From assembly GCF_001639745.1 (NCBI RefSeq), contig NZ_LTAX01000016.1:1-64000 (forward strand): a stretch of DNA of 64,000 bases, given 5' to 3'. This document shows, one piece after another, positions 42,075-51,402 of the stretch. The position numbers and the translations under genes were made by a program. Each line of letters begins with the position of its first letter. Position 1 is the first letter of the stretch. The notes beneath the pieces were generated by a model, which had not been told where the DNA came from, searched no databases, and worked only from the letters and a program-made list of their open reading frames with translations. This DNA is from Marinomonas gallaica. GTDB taxonomy: Bacteria > Pseudomonadota > Gammaproteobacteria > Pseudomonadales > Marinomonadaceae.

Positions 42075-42872
42075 TTAAGCCAAGGAAGGCGTTGCTTCGA
42101 GTGTTTCGTGGCTGGGTTCACTGGCAAGGAAGCAAGGTTGTTCTGACCAATGTAATAGCTGTAATTCGCCATCCTCATGTTCTACTAGTGCGGTACAGTG
42201 TTCTACCCAGTCCCCATCGTTGCAGTACAACACATCTCCTTGACGCTGAAAGCGTGCAAAATGGATGTGCCCACCAATATACCCGTCTAGTTTTTTATTT
42301 CGTGCAGTTTTGATCGCCGCGGTTTCAAAGCGCGTGATGAACTCTTGTGCTTTACTTACGTGCTGTTTGAGATAGCCTGCAAAAGACCAGTAGGGGCGAC
42401 CAAAGGCGCGCCTAATACGATTGATATGGCGGTTTAAAGACAGCATTAAGCCATGGGCTTTGTCACCAATCGCTAGCATGATAGGGCTGACTTTTACCAT
42501 CTGATCGAACTCATCCCCATGGCTAACCAGAAAGCGACGGCCATCCGCTGTGGTGTGGATGGCTTGTTGCTCCAATGCGACGCCTGAGAGTGTCTGACCA
42601 CAAAACTGACGAAAGAACGCATCATGGTTCCCTGGGATGTAGGTTACCTTGGTGCCTTGCTTCGCCAACTCTAAAATTCGTTGTACGACGTGCTGTTGCG
42701 TATCGTTAAAATAAGCGCGTTTGCGCATTTCGATTAGGTCGATGATGTCTCCAACCAAATAGAGATTTTCGGTCTCTATTTTATAGAGAAAATCGAGTAA
42801 ATGTTCCGCTTGGCAGGCTTTCGTGCCAAGGTGGACATCTGAAATAAACACCGCGCGGAATTGAGTTTTCAT
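42075..42872 (-). CDS. LpxH-like metallophosphoesterase
   Basis: A 265-residue calcineurin-fold phosphoesterase. FISDVHLGTKACQAEHLL, YLVGDIIDLIEM, YIPGNHDAFFRQFCGQ and VSHGDEFDQMV give the metal ligands, with GHIHFARF near the end. It is related to LpxH, UDP-2,3-diacylglucosamine pyrophosphatase of lipid A synthesis, but the family also holds LpxH-like proteins of unknown substrate. Its Shine-Dalgarno sequence lies in the hairpin at 42877-42914. The gene is monocistronic or distal to the EAL gene. Confidence 0.8.
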   Translation of the reverse strand: MKTQFRAVFISDVHLGTKACQAEHLLDFLYKIETENLYLVGDIIDLIEMRKRAYFNDTQQHVVQRILELAKQGTKVTYIPGNHDAFFRQFCGQTLSGVALEQQAIHTTADGRRFLVSHGDEFDQMVKVSPIMLAIGDKAHGLMLSLNRHINRIRRAFGRPYWSFAGYLKQHVSKAQEFITRFETAAIKTARNKKLDGYIGGHIHFARFQRQGDVLYCNDGDWVEHCTALVEHEDGELQLLHWSEQPCFLASEPSHETLEATPSLA

Positions 42873-42876
42873 AGGC

Positions 42877-42914
42877 TAACCTCTCTAGCTAATAGCTTTA
42901 GGCTAGAGAGGTTA
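42877..42914 (-). promoter_or_regulatory. Hairpin covering the ribosome-binding site of the LpxH-like gene
   Basis: On the minus strand TAACCTCTCTAGC, a 12-base loop and GCTAGAGAGGTTA form a perfect 13-bp stem ending 4 bases before the start codon. The 3' arm contains the Shine-Dalgarno sequence AGAGAGG, 7 bases from the ATG. In the folded state it would block translation. No T-run follows, so a terminator role is less likely. Confidence 0.65.
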
Positions 42915-42954
42915 CGTGACGCTTTCGTGAAGCCTAGATGTCGAATTGATGAGA

Positions 42955-44742
42955 CTAGCTGCAGCAGCGGCTAAGTTCTGCAGGAATGTCTTCTTCAAAA
43001 TGATATTGATAAGGCTGTTGATAGATTTGATTACCGCCTCGTTGCTTGGCTGATTTCTTAGCTTGAGCCGCTAACTCAGCAACGAAATGATGGCTATCGC
43101 ACACCTTAGGGTTTGGGTTCACAACGCCAATGGCCAAACTGAGAACGTCAAAAAAAGCATGATCGCCATCACGGCTTTTAGTCCAAATACCACCTTCATC
43201 AAGGTCATTAGGGTTGTAGAATTTAACCACTTCCGCTGCAAATCGTTTAAGAATAGTGTGGCATTGATCACACCAATCTTCATCATGAAAGATCACGACA
43301 AAATCATCGCCGCCAACGTGTCCAATGAAGTTCTCTTCTGAGGTTACAACGCTCCGTAAAATACTACCGACCAATTGGATGATGGCATCACCTTTAGCGT
43401 AGCCATAATAATCATTAAACGGTTTAAAGTTGTTTAAATCAAAATACGCCACATAGAAATCGTGCTCGGATAATAAACGCCGGTCAATCTCACGGTTAAT
43501 CGGCACATTACCTGGCAAAAGTGTGAGAGGATTTGAGTAGGTTGCATTTTGGATTTTGAGTTCTGTAATACGTTTAAGTAAGTCTTTTAAGTGCCCCAAT
43601 CCAAAGTATAGGCCTTCATGTACGATCACGATTTCATTATTGACCAAGTCAGTATCTTGATCAGTAAACATCGTCGAAACACTGGCTAAGGAGACATTGC
43701 TTTCGACAATCAGCACATCGGTTGATGTAACCGCTAATGCTGATTTGTTTTCGTACAGTGCGCGGCCGTAAGGGGTGGAGAACAGCTCATGCAGCGCATG
43801 TCGGCGAATAATGCCTAACGGTTTACCATTTTCCACAACTGGCAGCGCGAAAATGCCTTTATTTTCTTTGAATAGCTTTGCAACCTCGCTCAGAGGACGA
43901 GTGCTTTCCACAAAAACAGATTCGCGGCTCAACGATTGAACGGTTTCCTCTTGCTGGGCATGCTGTTTCATGCGCTTCGTCACATGGTTAAGCAAGTATT
44001 CATGCGGCTCTGTATTCGGTAATGGGCTAGGGTGTTGTAAAAAGAAGCCTTGTCCATATTTAACCCCCATTTCAAGAAGCTGATCTAATTCTTCTTTATG
44101 CTCAATGCCTTCAGCCACTAGCGCGCAGCGTAAACGCTGAGAAATATTGATGATTGAGCGAACGAATTCACGTTTTATGGCGTCCTGATGAACCCCTTCA
44201 ATAAAATGCTTATCAAGCTTTACAATATCAGGCCGTACTTCTGACCAGAGGCGGAGTCCAGAGTAGCCGGCACCCAGATCGTCTATGGCGACCTGAAACC
44301 CCATTTCGCGATAATGCTCAACACTTTGATGAGTCAGGCCATTCTGATCGTAAGGGTGCTTCTCAGACAGCTCGATGACAATGTTGTGTTGCTTCAATCC
44401 AAGGTCTTTCAAAATGGATAAGGTCATACCTTTCTGGTGGTCAGGTGAGCTAAGCAGAGAGGCGCTGACATTTAGAAACAGTTGTCCCGGAAGTTGCAGT
44501 TCGACAAAACGTGAGATGGCGCGCTCTCGGCACAATAACTCAAGCTCGTGTAATCGTCCTTGTGCTTGAGCAAATGGGAACAACACATCCGGAGCGAAAA
44601 GCTCGGTGTCTTTTGGTCCCCGAGACAGCGCTTCATAGCCGTAGACATGGCCTGACGTCAGGTCATAAATTGGCTGAAATAGAGGCGTGATAAGACCTTC
44701 CTCTAGAATCCTATTGAGTAGTGATGTGCTGTCTAGTTGCAT
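42955..44742 (-). CDS. EAL-CBS-GGDEF protein with degenerate cyclase motif
   Basis: A 595-residue cytosolic protein. The N-terminal EAL domain is complete: YGYEALSRGP, LFLNVSAS, VIELSEKHP, IDDLGAGYSGLRLW, VKLDKHFI, VAEGIEH and GQGFFLQ. CBS domains follow (about 275-400, FALPVVENGKPLGIIRRH). The C-terminal GGDEF domain reads GHVGGDDFVVIF, where GGDDF replaces GGDEF and the RxxD site is missing, so it is probably not a cyclase but may sense GTP. I expect a cyclic-di-GMP phosphodiesterase. I use the ATG at 44742; an in-frame TTG lies at 44766. Confidence 0.85.
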   Translation of the reverse strand: MQLDSTSLLNRILEEGLITPLFQPIYDLTSGHVYGYEALSRGPKDTELFAPDVLFPFAQAQGRLHELELLCRERAISRFVELQLPGQLFLNVSASLLSSPDHQKGMTLSILKDLGLKQHNIVIELSEKHPYDQNGLTHQSVEHYREMGFQVAIDDLGAGYSGLRLWSEVRPDIVKLDKHFIEGVHQDAIKREFVRSIINISQRLRCALVAEGIEHKEELDQLLEMGVKYGQGFFLQHPSPLPNTEPHEYLLNHVTKRMKQHAQQEETVQSLSRESVFVESTRPLSEVAKLFKENKGIFALPVVENGKPLGIIRRHALHELFSTPYGRALYENKSALAVTSTDVLIVESNVSLASVSTMFTDQDTDLVNNEIVIVHEGLYFGLGHLKDLLKRITELKIQNATYSNPLTLLPGNVPINREIDRRLLSEHDFYVAYFDLNNFKPFNDYYGYAKGDAIIQLVGSILRSVVTSEENFIGHVGGDDFVVIFHDEDWCDQCHTILKRFAAEVVKFYNPNDLDEGGIWTKSRDGDHAFFDVLSLAIGVVNPNPKVCDSHHFVAELAAQAKKSAKQRGGNQIYQQPYQYHFEEDIPAELSRCCS

Positions 44743-44960
44743 GTCCGTGCCGCTACCGTGTGCCAAGAGTAAGTCGCTATGATATGAACGAATGATGACA
44801 GATATATGACAATTAGTTGTAAGGCAGGGATTGATTCAAAAACTGAGTGTAAGAATTGAGAGGGCTGATGTTGATCAAGAAAACGGGAAAGGAGAGCAGA
44901 GGAGGTGCTTCGTTATGCTGATCGTATTTTTGTTTTTACTGTTGCGATCAGTAACGAATA

Positions 44961-44976
44961 TTGGCAAAAATGCCAA
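44961..44976. terminator. Small palindromic hairpin
   Basis: TTGGCA-AAAA-TGCCAA, perfect, 16 bases past the stop of the small gene at 44992. No T-run follows, so this is a weak candidate. It is the only structure I see in the 44743-44991 space. Confidence 0.35.
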
Positions 44977-44991
44977 TCAAGGACGCCAAAC

Positions 44992-45165
44992 TTAGTGAGC
45001 TGGGTTACCTTGTAGGGGTGCAGAAGTTGAACGTTTGCCAGAAGTTAGAGCAGATTTGATGCGGGCAACAAGAGACTTTACAGCGGCGGCAACGTATTCA
45101 CTACGCAGTTGGTAAGCACGTTCTACATAGTATTCTGTATCTAAGTGATCGAATGAGTTGTTCAT
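44992..45165 (-). CDS. Predicted 57-residue small protein
   Basis: A 58-codon frame (57 residues and stop) starting MNNSFDHLDTEYYVERAYQL and continuing through SEYVAAAVKSLVARI. The middle is a regular amphipathic helix and the tail is Ser/Thr-rich. The context GGAAAAAACT before the ATG provides a modest ribosome-binding site. The pattern AxxLRxEYxxxAxxxL recalls the short DUF1127-like or RSP_7527-like proteins of proteobacteria, but I am not sure of the family. It lies alone between the EAL-gene and the AraC-type regulator. Unknown function. Confidence 0.55.
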   Translation of the reverse strand: MNNSFDHLDTEYYVERAYQLRSEYVAAAVKSLVARIKSALTSGKRSTSAPLQGNPAH

Positions 45166-45317
45166 AGTTTTTTCCAGAAAAGTATTGGCTTTAAGATGAT
45201 TAAATAGTAATCACTGGCCACTTAATAAACAAACGATCAATTTTCAGTAGATAGATGAAAAAAACTAACCATTTATTTTTTTGTTTTAATAATCAATTTC
45301 TTAGGTTTTTTGGAGTG

Positions 45318-46169
45318 CTAGAGTTGCTGTCTGTACTGCCCAGGTGTGATGTTTTCACAGCGTTTAAAAAATCGTGAGAAATATCCGGGGTCTTTGAAGC
45401 CTAAATCGTACGCAATTTGTTCAACCGATTTCTGGGTATATATTAGATGACGTTTGGCCTCCATTAATAAATGCTCGTGTGTGAGCTGTATAACGGTCTT
45501 GCCAAAAGCGTGTTGGGTGAGCCGGTTGAGCTTTTTATCCGACACATTGAGCTGTGTTGCATAGTCCGCTAATTTCCAATGATCCGTAAGATGGTTATTC
45601 ACGAGACTTTTCAATCGCTGCAATGTGAGTTCGTCTTGGGTTTGTCGTTGGGCAACGTTGACTGTGTGGTGTCGCTCGACAAATATCAGTATGGCTTTTA
45701 GTAAATGCTCAATAAGCGTATTTTTATGATCTTTCACATGATGAAATTCATGTTCCAGTAACGTAATCAGTTGCCACAAGTGACTAAACTCTTCAGCGTC
45801 CCCATTGAAATTAAGGCATCCCGACGTAGTCACAAAGGCACTATTGGCATATTCATCTCCTAATAGCGCATCTGAGATAGATAGCACACGTCCATCTGTT
45901 TGAGGGGCAAACCGAAAGCTATGCACGGTACCAGGAGGAATAATGATCCCCCAGCAGCCTTCTAGGAAACGTGTTTGGGTATCTAGTTGTAGTTGCACCG
46001 AGCCACTTTTCAGTAACAGCAGTTGCACTAATTGAGTGTGTTGATGTGCTTTTATATGCCAACCCAAATGGCTACTGCGTGCGGCAATATCTTCTATATG
46101 AACAAAGTCTGGATGATCGATCCAGCGTCCCTCACCGTATAAACCGAACTGCGGAATTGTCTGATTCAT
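45318..46169 (-). CDS. pobR: AraC-family regulator, probably of pobA
   Basis: A 283-residue regulator. The N-terminal cupin-like sensor (HTQLVQLLLLKSGSVQLQLD, IIPPGTVHSFRF) precedes a C-terminal AraC double helix-turn-helix: WKLADYATQLNVSDKKLNRLT and SVEQIAYDLGFKDPGYFSRFFK. It is divergent from pobA across 246 bp, matching AraC-type PobR/PobC arrangements in pseudomonads, where it responds to 4-hydroxybenzoate. The name is by context. I cannot assign its operator. Confidence 0.8.
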   Translation of the reverse strand: MNQTIPQFGLYGEGRWIDHPDFVHIEDIAARSSHLGWHIKAHQHTQLVQLLLLKSGSVQLQLDTQTRFLEGCWGIIIPPGTVHSFRFAPQTDGRVLSISDALLGDEYANSAFVTTSGCLNFNGDAEEFSHLWQLITLLEHEFHHVKDHKNTLIEHLLKAILIFVERHHTVNVAQRQTQDELTLQRLKSLVNNHLTDHWKLADYATQLNVSDKKLNRLTQHAFGKTVIQLTHEHLLMEAKRHLIYTQKSVEQIAYDLGFKDPGYFSRFFKRCENITPGQYRQQL

Positions 46170-46409
46170 AATGTTTCTACTGAAAAATTAATGTCATTAC
46201 CAAAAACCAATAATGCACTTAAAAACCTCTTAAAAGCGCTTTTTTTTGGTTTTTATGTCTTTAAATTACGCTATTTTTATACTTTTTATTAAAGCTCTGT
46301 CTGTCCGAAAAGTACAATTTATTGTCCTGAAAGTTCCTGATTATTTTGTTCTTAGTTGTCCATTATTAAGTCATTGAGAAATGATAGCGAACAAAAATAA
46401 TACAGGTAA

Positions 46410-47618
<1,209 letters not shown>

Positions 47619-47728
47619 TGATGTAGCCGGAAGGTAGCGATTAAAGAAGCCGGTCATCGTCAAACGGTTGCGATGGAATGTGCATAACTTGTTGGCTTTT
47701 CAACAAGCATAGTCATGGTTGGTCATGC

Positions 47729-47851
47729 TCAGTTTTTATTCAGAAATTCTTGTAGAAACAGCATGCCAATCATGCCCATACAAACTAAATACAACAGCAT
47801 CCAGCGCATCTTCATGCAGTAGGGGCAAGGTTTACGTTTTTTCTTAGCCAT
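47729..47851 (-). CDS. Predicted 40-residue CxxC membrane protein
   Basis: A 41-codon frame behind AGCAGGAACACTT, a good ribosome-binding site 6 bases from the ATG at 47851. The peptide starts MAKKKRKPCPYCMKMRW, a basic head with a CPYC pair that could bind zinc or a metal. One hydrophobic helix follows (MLLYLVCMGMIGMLFL), then a short polar tail. I do not recognise a family. It lies between pobA and the repeat region; nothing suggests a partner. Confidence 0.6.
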   Translation of the reverse strand: MAKKKRKPCPYCMKMRWMLLYLVCMGMIGMLFLQEFLNKN

Positions 47852-47898
47852 AAGTGTTCCTGCTGAGGCCAAACAAACGCCTCAATAATGATATTACC

Positions 47899-48415
47899 TG
47901 ATGATGGTAGCAATTATTCCCCTCCAGTACGACCCGACACCGTTTGGGGAAGCGATATCGCAATCTTGTGGGGCCGCGCTGCGCGCAGGAACTTATCTGC
48001 ATCTTCAGCGGTAGTAAGTTAACCCCGGCTTTTGTAGGCAAGCGAGCTTCCATGCAATTCAATTCGCTTGCGCACATCTTCGGTCGTGCCTCCCTTCGAC
48101 CGACAGCGCGAATCAAACACATGGAATCTTTATCAAGATTGGTTTCAATGTACGACCCGGCTTCGTCCGGGGAAGCAATCTTGCAACCTCAGCAACAATC
48201 AGTATGAGCCCCAGTTTTTGTAGAACCGCGCTGTGCGCGGGAACTTATCTGCATCTTCAGCGGTAGTAAGTCTTAACCCCAACTCTTTTAGACATGGAGC
48301 TTCCATGCAATTCAATTCGCTTGCGCACATCTTCGGTCGTCAGCGCGAATCCAAAGCATGAAGCTCCCTTATCAGGACTGAATCCTCTTTTTTACGACCC
48401 GATTGTATCGGGGAT
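47899..48415. repeat. Extragenic repeat array, two long units plus fragments
   Basis: Long units begin with TACGACCC at 47928, 48151 and 48393. Shared blocks include GGAACTTATCTGCATCTTCA-type sequence (about 47988 and 48240) and GAGCTTCCATGCAATTCAAT (48044 and 48297), offset by about 253 bases. Each unit has a hairpin CCCG...CGGGG after TACGA. The array fills most of the 712-bp space between the genes at 47851 and 48565. I find no gene here; short frames read through it look repeat-derived. Confidence 0.8.
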
Positions 48416-48564
48416 AGGGCGTATATGAGCTGGCATAGACTGAGGGGCTAGGCTTGCCAATCACGAATATTAGCAGTAAAAAGAAAGTCAGAAGGTCGAA
48501 AACAGTGCCGCAAGGTCGTTTCATTCGGCCGCTTATGGCGGACATTACCACTCAAGGAGCGAAA

Positions 48565-48879
48565 GTGTTTATAGCTGTTTATGAGTTTCAGATAAAAGAC
48601 AATATGGAATTGCTTTTTCGAGAGGCATGGCTTGAGGTTACCAAATCAATTTACCAGAATTGCGGCAGTTTTGGTTCTAGGCTTCATACATCAGAGACCC
48701 CCAATATTCTTATCGGCTATGCCCAATGGCCAAGTCGTGAGCAGTGGGAAAAAGATCATGAGCTGACAGATGCGTTATACGCAAAGGCTCGTAATGGCAT
48801 GCGTCGCTGCCTCGTACAGACGAAAACGGTTTACAAACTAGAAGTCTGTGATGATTACTTGCAGACTGTTTTGGCATGA
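48565..48879 (+). CDS. Antibiotic-biosynthesis-monooxygenase (ABM) domain protein
   Basis: A 104-residue protein with the ABM ferredoxin-like fold: FIAVYEFQIKDNMELLFREAW at the start (given only as FIAVYEFQIKDNMELLFREA), GSRLHTSE and WPSREQWEKDHELT at mid-protein. Family members include quinol monooxygenases and heme-degrading enzymes, but many have no known activity. GTG at 48565 follows AAGGAGCGAAA, a strong site; earlier in-frame starts lack one. It is bordered by extragenic repeats. Confidence 0.7.
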   Translation: MFIAVYEFQIKDNMELLFREAWLEVTKSIYQNCGSFGSRLHTSETPNILIGYAQWPSREQWEKDHELTDALYAKARNGMRRCLVQTKTVYKLEVCDDYLQTVLA

Positions 48880-49019
48880 ATGCGCTAACAAAATGCTGTC
48901 GCAAGATGATGTGTAATACTTTGCTCTTATGTCGTGCTACTTTCGATGAGTTATCATCTCCAACAATTTATGCTTCAATACGGCCAAATTTTTGACCCGC
49001 TAGAAGGATAGAATGTTTC

Positions 49020-50186
49020 ATGGATGAGAAGTACGAATATAAAGTACGACAAGTCGAAAAAGATTTGTCAAAAGAGTTTCGTTTTGGCGAGGGGCGAATC
49101 AGCGGAGTCGCGTCGCTTGCACTGGGGATATTGAGTCTTTTAGCTGTTCTAGCGTATTTATATCCTTCCCACCTTACCACGACAGAATTACGTCAGATAT
49201 ACGACGCCGAGCAATTACAGATTGTGCTGAAGTACGGCATGTATTTTTCGCTGTTCTTAGGTGTATTAACCTTTTTGCTAAATAAGGCGAAATATAAAGC
49301 ACTCGGAATGTGTGGCATTGGACTCACATTATTGGCGTTTACATTGGGCGGCTACAATGTTCCAGTTGGGCCGGTAGAGCCAAAGGCGCTTTCTCTCGGA
49401 GTCGATTGGTTAATTCTGGCGTTTATGGGGTCCGTCTTTATCTTTTTGATTCTGGAAAAGTTATTCCCTCAGTATCGCGATCAACTCATTATGCGACCTG
49501 AATGGGACATGGATATGTCCTACTTCTGTTTTAACCACTTGGCTATTTCCGCCATTTTATTGTTCGCAAACTATCATACCAGCCACTTTAGTTGGGCCAT
49601 GAGCTCTTCCTTCCAAGACACCATTCAATCCGTTCCTGTGTGGATGCAATTTATAGTGATCGTGCTGTGTGCAGATTTTGTCTTGTACTGGGAGCATCGT
49701 TTGTATCATGAGGTGACGTCGCTCTGGCATATTCATGCGGTACACCATTCAGTAGAACACATGGATTGGCTGGCAGGGTCCCGAGCGCATTTTATTCAAG
49801 TATTTTCAGAGCGTGCGATGGTCATGGTGCCTTTGTATTTGCTAGGCCCAGATGAAGCCGCGTTGAATGCTTATGTTGCCTTTGCGGCATTACAAGCCAT
49901 TTTAATCCATTCGAATCTATCTATTCCGTTTGGGCCGCTAAAATACATCTTTGTCACGCCTCAGTTCCATCATTGGCATCATAGCTCTGAAAAGCCAGCA
50001 CTTGATACGAATTATTCTGCGCACACGATTTTATTTGATGTGTTGTTTAAAACGATACATATGCCTGGAAAGCATTGGCCTGCGCAGTTTGGTACGACTG
50101 TACGCTTACCTGCATCGGTGATCGGACATCTGCTATATCCATTAGTGGCAAACATGAAAAAGCTAAAAAAACGAACTGTGAGATAG
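49020..50186 (+). CDS. Fatty-acid hydroxylase/sterol-desaturase-family protein
   Basis: A 388-residue membrane protein. It has the three His clusters of the family: WEHRLYHEV, HAVHHSVEHMDW and HHWHHSSEK, about residues 220-330, the di-iron site. Several transmembrane helices precede and surround them (about 35-55, 78-96, 100-118, 135-150, 175-210). It probably hydroxylates or desaturates a lipid; the substrate is unknown. An upstream AAGGA is about 13 bases from the ATG, so the start is a little uncertain. Confidence 0.82.
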   Translation: MDEKYEYKVRQVEKDLSKEFRFGEGRISGVASLALGILSLLAVLAYLYPSHLTTTELRQIYDAEQLQIVLKYGMYFSLFLGVLTFLLNKAKYKALGMCGIGLTLLAFTLGGYNVPVGPVEPKALSLGVDWLILAFMGSVFIFLILEKLFPQYRDQLIMRPEWDMDMSYFCFNHLAISAILLFANYHTSHFSWAMSSSFQDTIQSVPVWMQFIVIVLCADFVLYWEHRLYHEVTSLWHIHAVHHSVEHMDWLAGSRAHFIQVFSERAMVMVPLYLLGPDEAALNAYVAFAALQAILIHSNLSIPFGPLKYIFVTPQFHHWHHSSEKPALDTNYSAHTILFDVLFKTIHMPGKHWPAQFGTTVRLPASVIGHLLYPLVANMKKLKKRTVR

Positions 50187-50221
50187 ATTGATGTTGGAGA
50201 AACACAGTAGGGCTTTTACCG

Positions 50222-50308
50222 TGATGATGTTAGCAACTATTGATCTCTGACCTTATATGGGTCGTACCGTTCGCCTAGGCTCCATTCGGGGAGCGATCGT
50301 TGAATCTT
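50222..50308 (+). repeat. Second copy of the extragenic repeat
   Basis: TGATGATGTTAGCAAC at 50222 matches TGATGATGGTAGCAAT at 47899, and the ends CGGGGAGCGAT...GAATCTT and TGGGGAAGCGAT...CAATCTT also match. Between them GGGTCGTAC is the reverse complement of the array's GTACGACCC. The copies are in the same orientation and flank two genes. Confidence 0.65.
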
Positions 50309-50333
50309 AATACTAACTGTAAAAGGAAACACC

Positions 50334-50552
50334 ATGACTCCAATTTTAAAATCCAAAATCATCGAAGTCTGCGATAAGAAAATCGCCACTAAAGGCGAGG
50401 GTGTCGGTGTTTCTTTCTATGCTTTCTTCAAGAACAAAAACGATGATCCTAAGTTGTTGATGGAAGCTGCTGAGTGGTGGATTAGAACGCATCAGTTAGA
50501 CCACTTTGAGAAGGCGATGAAGGTCAAAGCTCTGGTTCAATCTGGCGGGTAA
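50334..50552 (+). CDS. Small conserved hypothetical protein
   Basis: A 72-residue soluble protein with a strong site (AAAGGAAACACC) before the ATG. The sequence KIIEVCDKKIATKGEGVGVS and the C-terminal AAEWWIRTHQLDHFEKAMKV resemble a small conserved family (I think DUF6500, not certain). It is mostly helical. It lies alone between the repeat copy and a terminator. Function unknown. Confidence 0.65.
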   Translation: MTPILKSKIIEVCDKKIATKGEGVGVSFYAFFKNKNDDPKLLMEAAEWWIRTHQLDHFEKAMKVKALVQSGG

Positions 50553-50593
50553 GCAATTCCCGTGCACAGCAAAGTCCTGCAAAACCCCATAAA

Positions 50594-50625
50594 AAAATCC
50601 GATTAAGTCGCCTTAATCGGATTTT
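50594..50625. terminator. Bidirectional terminator, small gene / secB
   Basis: AAAATCCGATTAAG (50594-50607) pairs with CTTAATCGGATTTT (50612-50625), a 14-bp stem with a 4-base loop. Confidence 0.88.
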
Positions 50626-50650
50626 TTATTTGAAACGTTGGCGGTGGCGA

Positions 50651-51112
50651 TTATTGAGTCGCTTCAGCCGTTTCTTTTTGTTGTTGCTGTAGGTTTTCTA
50701 GGTACAGTGCATCAAAGTTAATTGGCGCAAGCATCACTGGGTTGAAACTGCCTTTCGTGATAACAGAGTCAATCGCTTCACGTGCGTAAGGAAACAATGT
50801 ACCAGGGCAGAATGCGCCAAGAGCGTGATGTAGTTGGCGCTCTTCAAAACCAGCAATGGTGAACAATCCACCTTGTAAAACTTGTACTAGGTAGGCTGGT
50901 TCATCGTTGTTTTTAACGTTCACTGTGATGTCTAGAACGACTTCGTACAGGTTCTCACCTACTTGACGGCTTTTAGTGTTTAGCTCAAGGCCTACTTCTG
51001 GCTTCCACTCTTCTTGGAATACAAGTGGTGAGCGAGGAGATTCAAACGATACATCTTTTAGGAAGATACGTTGAATTTGCAGTTGTGGTTGAGCTTGGTT
51101 TTCTTCAGCCAT
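50651..51112 (-). CDS. secB: Preprotein export chaperone SecB
   Basis: A 153-residue cytosolic tetrameric chaperone that keeps secretory proteins unfolded and delivers them to SecA. The sequence IQRIFLKDVSFESPRSP, the GLFTIAGF segment and LGAFCPGTLFPYAREAIDS, together with FNPVMLAPINFDALY, are the SecB core. It is the last gene of the yibN-grxC-secB group, 18 bases after grxC. Confidence 0.93.
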   Translation of the reverse strand: MAEENQAQPQLQIQRIFLKDVSFESPRSPLVFQEEWKPEVGLELNTKSRQVGENLYEVVLDITVNVKNNDEPAYLVQVLQGGLFTIAGFEERQLHHALGAFCPGTLFPYAREAIDSVITKGSFNPVMLAPINFDALYLENLQQQQKETAEATQ

Positions 51113-51130
51113 GATAGTTCCTTGGTTTAT

Positions 51131-51388
51131 TTAGTTAGAAGCAAGCAGAGCATCAAGCTCGCCAGCATTGTCGAGAGCAAATAGGTCGTCGCAACCCCCT
51201 ACATGACGCTCGCCAATCCAGATTTGCGGTACAGTGTGGCGACCGCTTTTTTCCATCATTTGTTGACGTGAAGCATGGTCGCCATCGACACAGATTTCAC
51301 TGAAGTCCGCTTGCTTGTGTTGCAACAGTTGTTTTGCACGAAAGCAAAATGGGCAATAGTTGCTCGAATAAATAGTGACATTTGCCAT
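51131..51388 (-). CDS. grxC: Glutaredoxin 3
   Basis: An 85-residue glutaredoxin. The active site is NYCPFCFRAKQLL (CPFC; E. coli GrxC has CPYC), with the cis-proline VPQIWIGERHVGGCDDL region. It reduces protein and small disulfides with glutathione. It lies between yibN and secB, 14 bases from yibN. Confidence 0.9.
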   Translation of the reverse strand: MANVTIYSSNYCPFCFRAKQLLQHKQADFSEICVDGDHASRQQMMEKSGRHTVPQIWIGERHVGGCDDLFALDNAGELDALLASN

Positions 51389-51402
51389 TGCGGACCTCTC
51401 AA

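Noticed and set aside
44961-44976. TTGGCA-AAAA-TGCCAA as a regulator site (NodD/NtrC-like)
   Set aside because: It is too short and too far from any gene start; a weak terminator is simpler.
47844-48207. Frames on both strands through the repeat array after pobA
   Set aside because: They lie entirely in repetitive hairpin DNA and their translations follow the repeat, not a protein family.
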